DNA from: Bacteroidota bacterium
Lineage (GTDB): Bacteria; Bacteroidota; Bacteroidia; AKYH767-A; OLB10
Length of the DNA stretch: 64,000 nucleotides
Reading direction: 5' to 3'
Assembly (NCBI GenBank): GCA_016722525.1
Contig: JADKJB010000018.1
Location: 1 to 64,000, forward strand
Shown: positions 1 to 8,166 of the stretch, one piece after another
Numbering within the stretch: position 1 is the first letter of the stretch
How the letters are laid out: every line of letters starts with the position of its first letter
The notes under the pieces: generated by a model
The model's database searches: none
Told to the model about the DNA's origin: nothing
Seen by the model: the letters and a program-made list of their open reading frames with translations, nothing else
Made by a program: the position numbers and the translations under genes

Positions 1-78
1 TGATGAAGTTACAGAAATGTAATGGAGCGAAGGAGTTAGCTTGGTTAGTTTTAAAACAATTTTACAACCAGCAATGGG

Positions 79-1300
79 ATGATTGATTATTTTGAAACAA
101 AATCACAACCAATTACCAGAGTGATGGTCTGGGAGGCTTTCAAGGAAGTATATGCTAACAAAGGAGGATCGGGAATAGACGGCATGACCTGGGAGTGGTT
201 ATTAAAGAACCAGCGTAAGGAATTGTATCGGCTATGGAATCGTCTTGCCTCTGGAAGTTATTTTCCCAAAGCAGTCAAAGAAGTGACCATCCCCAAGCAT
301 GATAGTGGGACACGAAAACTGGGCATCCCAACATTGATTGATCGGATTGCTCAGCAGGTAGTCAGAAAACACTTAGAGGCACAGTTAGAGCCGCACTTTC
401 ACAACAGTTCATATGGCTACAGACCTGAAAGAAGCACTCATGATGCAGTTTGGCAATCATGCAAGAATTGCTTCGGACATGATTTTGTCATCGATCTTGA
501 CATCAAAGGATTCTTTGATGCGATCGATCATGGATTATTAATGAAAGCCGTTAGATTCTACTGCAAGGATAAGTGGGTAGAGCTATATGTTGGTAGATGG
601 CTCAAAGCGGGAATCATACAGCAGGATGGTCAGTACATGAATCGATTGACAGGCACTCCGCAAGGAGGCGTAATCAGTCCGCTACTGGCAAATTTATTTC
701 TGCATGTAAGTTTCGATAAATGGATGGACCTACCATCATGAAAAACCATTTGAGCGCTACGCTGATGATATAGTGGTGCATTGCAAGACAGAGAAACAAG
801 CCAATTTTGTTATGAAACAAATCAGGCAACGGCTCAGAAATTGCAAACTGGAACTACATCCTAACAAAACCAGAATAGTGAATTTGCGCGGTTACTCAAC
901 AGTTAAATATCCGAGGAGTTATGATTTTTTGGGATTTACCATTAAACCAAATTGGTGCAAAATCAACGACAAGTTGATGCTCGTACCAAGCATTTTTATC
1001 AGTTCAAAATCAGAGAGCAGTATTCTTGCAAAGTTTCAGGCGATGCAACTACATAAACGGCGCAAGCCTTTAGAGGAGATAGCCAAAGAACTACAACCGG
1101 TAATACGAGGAATTATAAATTACTATGGTAAATTCTCAACGGGCCATATGCGTAGAATATGGAATCAACTGAATGCACGACTACTAAAATGGGTTAAGTG
1201 GGAAAAGGGTCTGTTTAAATTGGCAAGCTTAAGGTGGTTACGCAAGAAGTACGAGGAAAACCCGACACTTTTTGAACACTGGAAATTGGTATATCCATGA
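79..1300 (+). CDS. ltrA: Group II intron reverse transcriptase/maturase (frameshifted)
   Basis: This protein would splice and mobilise its own intron RNA. The first piece (79-741) has the fingers-palm signatures: YGYRPERSTHDAV, the catalytic-Asp block DLDIKGFFDAIDH and the motif GTPQGGVISPLLANL. The second piece continues in the next frame from about 731 with RYADDIVVHC (the YADD active site), the thumb/X-domain stretch YDFLGFTI and the maturase-specific region IRGIINYYGKF. No HNH endonuclease domain follows, so it is an endonuclease-free type. The span is 1222 bases, one more than a multiple of three; dropping one base near 730 (GACC) fuses the halves into about 406 residues. As read, the YADD box is separated from the start, so the product would be inactive unless the extra base is a sequencing error. 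Confidence 0.9.
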
Positions 1301-1330
1301 GGTATTACTACATTTGTGATTAAACCAGAA

Positions 1331-1404
1331 GAGCTGTGTGAATTGAGAGGTTCATGCACAGTTCTGTGAGAACGCAGGGGTGCAATTCCCTTGCGTGACT
1401 CGAT
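1331..1404 (+). ncRNA. Group II intron domains V and VI
   Basis: Domain V is exactly 34 nt (1331-1364). GAGCTGTG pairs with CACAGTTC including one G-U, there is a two-base bulge at 1355-1356, a short upper stem, and a GAGA (GNRA) tetraloop. The catalytic triad AGC is at 1332-1334. Domain VI follows: ACGCA pairs with TGCGT, flanked by GAG and CTC, leaving an unpaired GA whose A (1398) sits at the expected branch-point position. The catalytic RNA core looks intact even though the maturase frame is broken. Confidence 0.85.
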
Positions 1405-1438
1405 TATCGGAAACCCCATTCATAGTCAATCAAAAAAC

Positions 1439-2350
1439 ATGCACAAATATTTATTCGTTTTTCTCTGTCTGATAATATTTCAAGAAGATATTAAATCTCA
1501 ACCATTTGGAGCAAATAATGCTACTTGGCATTACAGTTTATATAATTATTTCTTTCCGCCATTAAATATTAGTCCAATAAAGGTTACAAGTTCCCCTGCT
1601 TTTATATTTAACGGATTTAGCTGTAGAAATATTTATGTAAATAACAATGCAGGTTGTATGGCAAATACAACTTACATTGTACGAGAAAGCAACGACTCTG
1701 TGTATTATTATTTACCAAGTAGCAACCAATTTGTAATGCTTTACAACTATAATGCGGCTATCGGCGACACGCAATCAATATATGGAATGGATATTTCCGG
1801 CTTAGATACAAGTATTCAAATGGTTGTTACTTCCATTGGCACAACTACAATAAATGGATCCTTGAAGAAAACATACGATATCACATATGCAAGCCCTTCT
1901 CATTATTTCGATTTTGCAGGTACAGTCATTGAAGATATAGGAAACACTTTTTTTCTTTTCCCTCAATGGGGATTTTGTGATCCAATAATTCATGAACTTC
2001 GATGCTATGAAGACAGTTTAATAGGTTTGTATCAGGTGTATTCAAACTTACCATGCGACTCTGTAGTATGGCTGACTTCAAATGAGTTTGCTCTGAACGA
2101 CAATATTTTGATTTCACCCAATCCTTTTAATAACGAATTTTCAATCGCGATAAATAATAAATCGTTTAAAAAATAAAATTTCGCTTTATGATATTTTGGG
2201 TCAAATAAAATGAATAGTCAAGAAACTATAAAAGATGATTATTTTACAAAAGCAATTGACATGGAGTTACTACCTAATGGAATTTACCTACTTGTCCTAG
2301 AAATTGATGGCCAACGATTCGCAAAGAAGCTTGTCAAAGAAGGAAATTAG
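1439..2350 (+). CDS. Secreted T9SS sorting-domain protein, function unknown
   Basis: Start chosen at 1439 because it begins a signal peptide (MHKYLFVFLCLIIFQ..) ending near residue 21; an upstream in-frame start at 1391 would lie inside the intron. The mature protein begins PFGANNATWHYS, a form I associate with Bacteroidetes exported proteins. The C-terminus is a type-A T9SS sorting domain: ISPNPFNNEFSIAI, then SLYDILGQIK in the next frame, then NGIYLLVLEIDGQRFAKKL back in the first frame. The tail thus crosses two compensating indels in A-rich runs (about 2170-2177 and 2205-2211); the net length stays in frame at about 303 residues. No catalytic motif is visible. Confidence 0.65.
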
Positions 2351-2380
2351 TTATAAGATAATCGCGGATGGGGTATTCCG

Positions 2381-2400
2381 ATAACACGTTGTGCGTCATG
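2381..2400. repeat. Cassette-like border, left of membrane-protein gene
   Basis: GTTGTGCGT at 2388-2396 is the exact inverse complement of ACGCACAAC at 3093-3101. The two copies bracket the gene at 2434-3075, like recombination borders of a single-gene cassette. Function is inferred only. Confidence 0.4.
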
Positions 2401-2433
2401 TTTAATTAATATTGTTTTCCAAAATATACAAAA

Positions 2434-3075
2434 ATGAAAAAATATTATTTTTTAGTTGTTAGTGTCATAATGCTTATTCTCTCAATAGTCGGATTCTCAG
2501 ACAATTTAATAACTGATGTACATCAAAAAAGTAACAGCGACCCAAAGTTTATAATTCATGGACTATTTTGTTTTGCTTGGTTTATTATTGTTGTTATCCA
2601 AACCAACTTTGTAAAAAATGGAAATTCCAAAGCTCATATGAAACTTGGAATTGCAGGTTTAGCTGCTGCGATTGGCGTTTTCATCACCACTTTGTACATA
2701 TTTATTGTTGTCTACAAGGGTTGGGAAAGTATGATGCCGCTAGTAAGAGCCAACAGACTTCTCATGTTGGGCTTTGCCATATTCATAGCGATGGCATATC
2801 TCAAAAGAAAAAAAACTGATCAACACAAACGGTTAATTATTGTAGCCTCTTTTTATATGCTTCAGCCAATTTTAGACAGAGCCATGGGACGTTCATTTCT
2901 AAATTCAATAATTAAAACCGACTTGGCTTGGGACATGACATTTTATAGCATCTGGGGCTCTTTTTTTATTTCACTTTTCATATTTGACTGGATTGTACTT
3001 AAGAAAATTCACACGGTGACTTACGTTGGTGTTTTTATGTTTGTCGTTGTTTTGGCTATTTCATTTCTCACATAA
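2434..3075 (+). CDS. Multi-pass inner-membrane protein, unknown function
   Basis: The 213-residue frame is complete. It shows about six hydrophobic spans (roughly residues 5-22, 40-58, 70-95, 108-124, 135-150 and 165-210) separated by short loops. The loop NGNSKAHMKLGIAGLAAA, a basic turn followed by a Gly/Ala-rich helix, recalls small haem- or quinone-associated membrane proteins, but I cannot assign a family with confidence. It stands alone between two imperfect inverted repeats, with no operon partner, and its frame is undamaged. The codon usage is as AT-rich as the neighbours. Confidence 0.65.
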   Translation: MKKYYFLVVSVIMLILSIVGFSDNLITDVHQKSNSDPKFIIHGLFCFAWFIIVVIQTNFVKNGNSKAHMKLGIAGLAAAIGVFITTLYIFIVVYKGWESMMPLVRANRLLMLGFAIFIAMAYLKRKKTDQHKRLIIVASFYMLQPILDRAMGRSFLNSIIKTDLAWDMTFYSIWGSFFISLFIFDWIVLKKIHTVTYVGVFMFVVVLAISFLT

Positions 3076-3090
3076 TGATTTCAATAACAC

Positions 3091-3117
3091 GAACGCACAA
3101 CACGTGTGGCCGTTGCA
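3091..3117. repeat. Cassette-like border, right of membrane-protein gene
   Basis: ACGCACAAC (3093-3101) is the inverted partner of 2388-2396. It runs into ACACGTGTGGCCGTTGCA (3100-3117), which closely matches ACACATGTAGCGTTGCA at 4837-4853 ahead of the SDR gene. Confidence 0.4.
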
Positions 3118-3648
3118 CAACCCCTCAAAAAAAGCGATATAATTTTTTAGCAGCATCATTAGCAGCCCTATAACGCCATCGGATTTTTTAGAGATTACCT
3201 GTCGTTATAGCCGGTCTCAGTATCAAAATGTTAAAAACTACTCTAATTTTGTTAATATGAGCATGAAAATCGTGCGCAGCGGGCACACTTATCCTTTTGT
3301 TGTAATTGAACCAGAGGTATTTTTTGAGTTTATAAACAAGAACCGACATTATTAACCAGAATAGCAGGACAGGCTGTATTTAGTGGCTTGGTTTATTCCT
3401 CGTGAATTAGTTCGTTTGAGATTCAAAAAGTTGATCATCGTTCCAAGTACAGGTTCCACCGTGCTGCTTCTCTTTTAGGGAATTCGTTTCGCATAAAGTG
3501 ATTGTAATTTAAGTTGCATTTTGTCATAATAAGGTTTGAAAATACTGTTGTCAATTTTTTTGAATAAATAACCTGCCTCTCATCAACATTTGCAGTTGCT
3601 TAACAGTTTATTGCTTTGAAATCGTGAACTTCTTAAACCTTCAAAACA
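3118..3648. other. Non-coding stretch with one small dyad
   Basis: No reading frame here looks like a gene. A perfect 8-bp inverted repeat, CTATAACG (3168-3175) with CGTTATAG (3203-3210), is the only structure seen. A short frame beginning ATGAGCATGAAAATC near 3256 encodes about 32 residues and is not recognised. Confidence 0.4.
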
Positions 3649-3849
3649 TCAGCTATATGCAAAGAAAGTGAGGTATTTTTCTATTAGATAATGGCCCCAT
3701 CTAGCTATATCTTTCAATTTTGGAATCAATTCTTTTCCTTCAGAACTTAAAGTATATGCAACCCTTGGTGGAGTTTCAGCAAAAGCAGTTCTGATAGTAA
3801 ATTGGTCTTTGACAAGGTGATTTAGTGTTTTACTATAATGAGAAATTAT
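3649..3849 (-). pseudogene. HxlR-type transcriptional regulator remnant
   Basis: Reading the minus strand from 3849 gives about 66 residues that match the second half of HxlR-family winged-helix repressors: LNHLVKDQFTIRTAFAETPP, then RVAYTLSSEGKELIPKLKDI and ARWGHYLIEKY. The phrase R(T)..AETPPRV.Y.L...G is the family's wing signature. The N-terminal recognition half (normally about 40 residues with the CP..W..I motif) is missing; an in-frame stop lies just upstream at 3850-3852. It is a decayed regulator, possibly once paired with the neighbouring methyltransferase or SDR. Confidence 0.6.
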
Positions 3850-3970
3850 TCATTAATATTTGTACTCCGACCTTTTTATTAATATTGTTTTGCTATTTTT
3901 TTAATAGATTTGTGCGAACTTATTTAAGGGAAATGCTTTCACATTATCTAAAAACCAAATTTTCTTAGGA

Positions 3971-4730
3971 ATGAATATTAAAACAATTAGTGGATATAGA
4001 ATTGAGAACGGAGTTCATGTTTCGCTATCTGTCGAAGCCAGGTTCTTTGATTTTGAAAAAAACTATTTAGAAATCCGGGAAAAAGAAAAGCGTGTGTTGA
4101 GTATTGCGGAAATCCGAAAATTACCTTTTGTAGAACCCAATAGCACAGATTATGCTTTATGGAAAACAAGACGACACAATATTAACCGTTTCCTGAAGTA
4201 TTTAGCACAAAAGAAAAAACAACTGAAAATTCTTGATGTCGGTTGTGGCAATGGGTTTTTACCAACCTCATGCAATCACAAGGCCATACTGTGATGGGGC
4301 TGGATGTGAATCTCGTAGAACTGAATCAAGCAGTAGAAGCATTCGGAGATTCAATGATCAATTGGGTATATGGTGACATTCTTTCTGACAATTTACCTGA
4401 GAATAAATTTGATGTAATAACATTTTGTTGCTCCTTTCATTATTTTGAAAATCCATCACAATTGTTAATTCGATGCAAAGATTTACTGAACTCTGGTGGA
4501 GAAATTCATATTATTGATAGCCCCTTTTATCCTGAATCGAAATTGAAGCCGCTAAAAATCGTTCTGTCAATTACTTCCATGCCATGGGGACCGATGCAAT
4601 GAACAAATATTATCATCACAACTCCTATAAAATATTTGAGGGTTGCGATATTGCTTTCAAATACAAACCCAACAAATTACTTAGAAAAATATTTATGGAT
4701 TCTCCGTTCCCATGGATAATGGTTTTGTGA
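3971..4730 (+). CDS. Class I SAM-dependent methyltransferase (frameshifted)
   Basis: The glycine-rich SAM-binding motif I is clear: LKILDVGCGNGF (about residues 85-96). It is followed in the next frame by the acidic strand-2 end VMGLDVN and then by FDVITFCCSFHYFENPSQLL and SGGEIHIIDSPFY, the usual motifs IV-VI of small-molecule or lipid methyltransferases. Two indels are needed: one near 4255 (a run of Ts after the motif), another near 4555. After them the third frame continues AAKNRSVNYFHAMGTDAMN to a stop at 4728. The span is 760 bases, about 252 residues. The substrate cannot be told. Confidence 0.65.
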
Positions 4731-4836
4731 TAGTTGCAATCATAAATCCATTATCCATCTCAATTTTATCATCTTTTCTCATTTGCGTGCTACGTACCAA
4801 TTAATATCAAAATGAAATTTCACATAACTAGTAAAC

Positions 4837-4853
4837 ACACATGTAGCGTTGCA
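4837..4853. repeat. Second copy of the cassette-like border
   Basis: ACACATGTAGCGTTGCA here resembles ACACGTGTGGCCGTTGCA at 3100-3117. It lies 20 bases before the SDR start, between two unrelated genes. Confidence 0.35.
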
Positions 4854-4873
4854 GAAAACGAAAGAAAAAAAGA

Positions 4874-5590
4874 ATGAAAAAAGCAATACTAATAGGTGCA
4901 ACATCAGGAATTGGAAACGGACTTGCCAAACTGTTGGTAGACCATAATTATAAAGTGGGCTTAACTGGCAGACGAACAGCCCTCCTTAATGAATTGAAAA
5001 ATGAATATCCGAACTCTTTTTTTATCAAAACTTTTGATGTAACTGACAGAATAAATACGGTTCTAAAATTGGATGAATTGACTGCCGAACTAGGTGGACT
5101 AGATTTACTGATTATATGTTCAGGAACGGGCGATATAAATGAAAAATTAGATTTTGAAATTGAAAGTCGAACCATTAACACAAATGTTTTGGGGTTCACT
5201 TCTAGTGCAAATTGGGCCTTCAACTATTTTGAAAAGCAAAAATTCGGACATTTAGTTGCAATAAGCTCAATTGGTGGGCTTCGTGGAAGCAGACAATCAC
5301 CAGCTTACAATGCGACAAAAGCTTTTCAAATAAATTACTTAGAAGGATTAAGACAAAAAGCAGCAAAACTTAAAGAACCAATTTTTGTAACCGATATCAG
5401 ACCAGGCCTTGTTGATACAGCGATGGCAAAAGGAGAGGGATTATTTTGGATAATGCCTGTTGAAAAAGCGGTTAGGCAAATATACAAAGCAATTGTTCGC
5501 AAAAAAAGGGTGGCTTATGTTACTAAGAGGTGGCGACTCATCGCGGAAATACTAAAGCGGATACCAAAAGTAATTTATGACAAAATGTAA
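4874..5590 (+). CDS. Short-chain dehydrogenase/reductase
   Basis: A complete 238-residue classical SDR. The nucleotide-binding motif GATSGIG is at residues 8-14, the TGRR turn at 31-34 suggests NADP(H) preference, the catalytic Ser is 131 or 132 (AISSIGG), and Tyr145-x-x-x-Lys149 (YNATK) completes the triad. The C-terminal basic stretch VRKKRVAYVTKRWRLI may be a membrane-associating helix. It would oxidise or reduce an alcohol/ketone substrate that the sequence does not reveal. The start at 4874 follows an A-rich leader. It stands alone between cassette-like borders, and its intact frame contrasts with the broken neighbours. Confidence 0.85.
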   Translation: MKKAILIGATSGIGNGLAKLLVDHNYKVGLTGRRTALLNELKNEYPNSFFIKTFDVTDRINTVLKLDELTAELGGLDLLIICSGTGDINEKLDFEIESRTINTNVLGFTSSANWAFNYFEKQKFGHLVAISSIGGLRGSRQSPAYNATKAFQINYLEGLRQKAAKLKEPIFVTDIRPGLVDTAMAKGEGLFWIMPVEKAVRQIYKAIVRKKRVAYVTKRWRLIAEILKRIPKVIYDKM

Positions 5591-5609
5591 CTACATGGCA
5601 GAACAACGA
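5591..5609. repeat. Border-like sequence after the SDR gene
   Basis: CTACATGGCAGAACAACG read on the minus strand gives CGTTGTTCTGCCATGTAG, which loosely mirrors the ATGTAGCGTTGCAGAA segment at 4841-4856. The two would bracket the SDR gene in inverted orientation. The match is partial. Confidence 0.25.
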
Positions 5610-5937
5610 ATTTCTGACATCGGTTTGCTCAAGTAAAAGTGGATGTGCAAATATGATTTAGTTTCCGTTAAGGTTGTACAGTGATTCAATTTTATACAGT
5701 AGGAATTCTTAGTAACTTTAGGTCTCAAATCAGCATCTTCTTCAAGCCTCAACCGTTACCTGCAACCTAATTTTACTACCTAGTGAATTCAGACTTACAA
5801 GTTTTGAATACATATTTTAGATGCAAACTTTGGAAATGATTCTAACAGGAACCACAAAAGAAGATGAAAATTGCATCCTCCTGTACTTTCGACTGCTTAG
5901 TAGGAAAATTGTTTGTCAAATTCATATCTTTGCCTCT
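5610..5937. other. Intergenic leader of the metal-efflux operon
   Basis: No gene is seen. The frame open from 5821 is continuous with the His-rich protein but lacks signal-peptide character before Met at 5938, so I treat it as untranslated. Confidence 0.4.
5925..5932 (+). promoter_or_regulatory. Bacteroidetes -7 box TATCTTTG
   Basis: TATCTTTG matches the phylum consensus TAnnTTTG and lies 5 bases before the chosen ATG at 5938. If used, transcription would begin almost at the start codon. No good -33 TTG was found at 19-21 bases upstream. Confidence 0.35.
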
Positions 5938-6378
5938 ATGTTAAAAAAGAGAACAGCCATAGTATTTCTCACTCTTGCCTATGCAATCCTATTTGGGCAT
6001 GACATCATTCCCCATCACCACCACCCGAATCTTAAGGAATTATCTGAACATCACAGCACCCATCAAAACCACGAAACCGACAGCGAAGGAATAAGTCACT
6101 TGCTTTCTCACATCTTTCATTCAGCTGAAGGATTTACTTTCTCCCCACTTCATGCAATCGCCAAAACATTTTCAAAGCAGCAACCTTCGTTTGATGTCGT
6201 TTTGACAGGCATTTTTTCTTTTGATACGTTTCCAAGCCTGCCATTTCTGTATCAGCTAGTTGCGGAACATCCCAGTTACATTTCCCCTCACTCTTATCCA
6301 TGCGGTCTCAGAGCGCCGCCCGCTATTTTTATTTTGATAGCCTTCTTTGCTGAAAGCTGTCATCTTTTTCATTGCTAA
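5938..6378 (+). CDS. His-rich exported protein at head of metal-efflux operon
   Basis: Start taken at 5938, giving MLKKRTAIVFLTLAYAILFG as an uncleaved or signal helix; 146 residues. Right after the helix comes DIIPHHHHP and then a 40-residue His-rich segment (EHHSTHQNHETDSEG..HLLSHIFHS), suited to binding divalent or monovalent metal ions in the periplasm. The C-terminal LRAPPAI phrase recurs in similar small proteins that I recall next to CzcCBA-type pumps in Bacteroidetes. Its position directly before the adaptor, pump and channel supports a metal-sensing or metal-buffering role. No enzyme motif. The metal is not determinable. Confidence 0.65.
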   Translation: MLKKRTAIVFLTLAYAILFGHDIIPHHHHPNLKELSEHHSTHQNHETDSEGISHLLSHIFHSAEGFTFSPLHAIAKTFSKQQPSFDVVLTGIFSFDTFPSLPFLYQLVAEHPSYISPHSYPCGLRAPPAIFILIAFFAESCHLFHC

Positions 6379-6659
6379 ATGTGTGTGAAGGATTTGTGTT
6401 TTTATTCTATTTTAGCAATTTAAATCAGACAATAAGGAAAAAGACATTCCTCAGCTTGCAAATGGCCTTGGTGGTGCTTTTACAGAGATAAATCAATCTT
6501 ATTCTAAGATTTAGGCATCAGGAAGGCACTTACCAACAGTAGAAGTTTATTTTTACTACTGTTTCGGCTACAAAAAAAAAGTTGAAACAATTACGAATAT
6601 GGCCCCGAAGAGCGTGACCCACTTCACATCCAATACTTAAAACATTAAAAACAAATTCA

Positions 6660-8154
6660 ATGAACAAAGTTATTTTAGCAATCAGTATAGTGTTTACACT
6701 ATTTGCGGGATGCACCAACAAACCCGAAGAACATGAACACGAACACAATATGGAGTCACTAGCTTACACACATTATTCTGGCAAGTCAGAATTATTTGTG
6801 GAGTTCAAACCCTTAGTAGTAGGTACGACTTCAAAGTTTGCAGCCCACTTCACTATTCTCGGAGATAAATTTCTTCCTCTTTCAGAAGGAACCGTAACTA
6901 TTAAATTAATTGTTGGAGGAAATATCTTACAACAAACAGCCATAGAACCGGTTGTGCCCGGCATTTATCGCCTGGCTTTGCTACCCACTGTTGCGGGAAT
7001 TGGCAAACTTGTTTTTGACATCACCACCAAAGCCTTTACGGACCAAAATTGTAATAGATAATGTGAAGGTTTATGCTGATGAGAAAACAGCAATCGCAGC
7101 ACAACCTCAAGAAAGTGCAGGCAGCGACATCACTTACCTCAAAGAACAAGCATGGAAAGTGGAGTTTGCTAATGCGCCTGTTGCAAAAACTGCTTTCAGC
7201 AACATTATTAAAACCAGTGGACAAATTCTTTCAGCTCCAAATGATGAAATACTTGTAACAGCCAAAGCAACAGGCATCATAATGTTTTCGGGAAAACAAA
7301 CCATCATTGGTTCCGCAGTAAAGGTGGGTACCCCTCTTTTCACGATCACAGGTGGCGAATTGACAGAGGGAAATATTGATGCAAACTATATGGAAGCAAA
7401 AGCGAATTACGAAAAAATGGAAACTGATTACGAGCGAGCAACAGAATTGGTGAAAGACAAAATTATTTCGCAAAAAGATTTTCTACAAGCAAAACTGGAT
7501 TTTGAAAAAGCACAAACCATTTTCAATACTATTGCCAAAAATTATTCTGTCAAAGGGCAAACTGTTTCAGCAAACATCAGCGGATTTGTAAAAAGCACTT
7601 ATGTTACAGAAGGACAATTTGTTGAGGCGGGAACACCACTTGCAACTATTTCAAAAAACAGGAAATTGATTTTGCAGGTAAATGTTTCTCAGAAGTATTT
7701 CAACAACCTATCCGCAATTGCTTCTGCTAATTTCAAAACCACCGACAACGAAAATGTTTTCAGCACCACACAACTCAACGGAAAAATTATTTCCTACGGG
7801 AAAAGTGCTACCGCCAATTCCCCTTTCATTCCCATCACCTTTGAAATTGATAACAACGGAAATTTAATCCCCGGCTCTGTTGCCGAAGTGTATCTGAAAT
7901 CATTTCCCATACCCGATGCACTGGTACTACCTGTTTCATCATTGATTGAAGAACAAGGCAATTTCTTTGTATATGTTCAAACCGAAGGCGAAAGTTTTCA
8001 GAAGCGTGAAGTGCAATTGGGAGCAAGCGATGGTATAAATTTTCAATTACTTTCAGGTGTGGAAGAAGGGGAAAGAGTTGTAACCAAAGGAGCTTATCAA
8101 ATCAAATTATCTACTGCAGCTGGAACTCTTCCTGCACATGGTCACGAACACTAA
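6660..8154 (+). CDS. RND efflux periplasmic adaptor (CusB/CzcB-like)
   Basis: A membrane-fusion subunit linking the pump to the outer-membrane channel. The N-terminus is a lipoprotein signal with lipobox LFAGC (Cys about residue 19) followed by His-rich KPEEHEHEHN. An extra domain (about residues 30-125) precedes the classical adaptor core: barrel-sandwich hybrid half VTAKATGIIMFS, coiled-coil hairpin (ANYEKMETDYERATELV ..) and second lipoyl half (SANISGFVKSTYVTEGQFV). The beta-barrel domain and the C-terminal LLSGVEEGERVVTKGAYQIK follow. One frameshift near 7030-7045 joins 6660-7061 to the frame ending at 8154; removing one C there restores TDKIVIDNVKVYADEK. It ends in GHEH. Twelve bases separate it from the pump gene. 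Confidence 0.85.
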
Positions 8155-8166
8155 AAAGACAATCTT

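Larger units (their letters stand above)
1..1404 (+). mobile_element. Group II intron, 3' portion (5' end lies before the window)
   Basis: The first 1.4 kb reads as the downstream part of a bacterial group II intron: domain IV holding a maturase reading frame, then a 34-nt domain V and a domain VI. The 3' splice boundary is placed after ACTCGAT at about 1404, which fits the usual intron end in A-pyrimidine. Domains I-III and the 5' splice site would lie upstream and are not visible. A T9SS-protein gene starts about 35 bases downstream, so the intron inserted just before that gene. The boundary is good to a few bases only. Confidence 0.8.
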
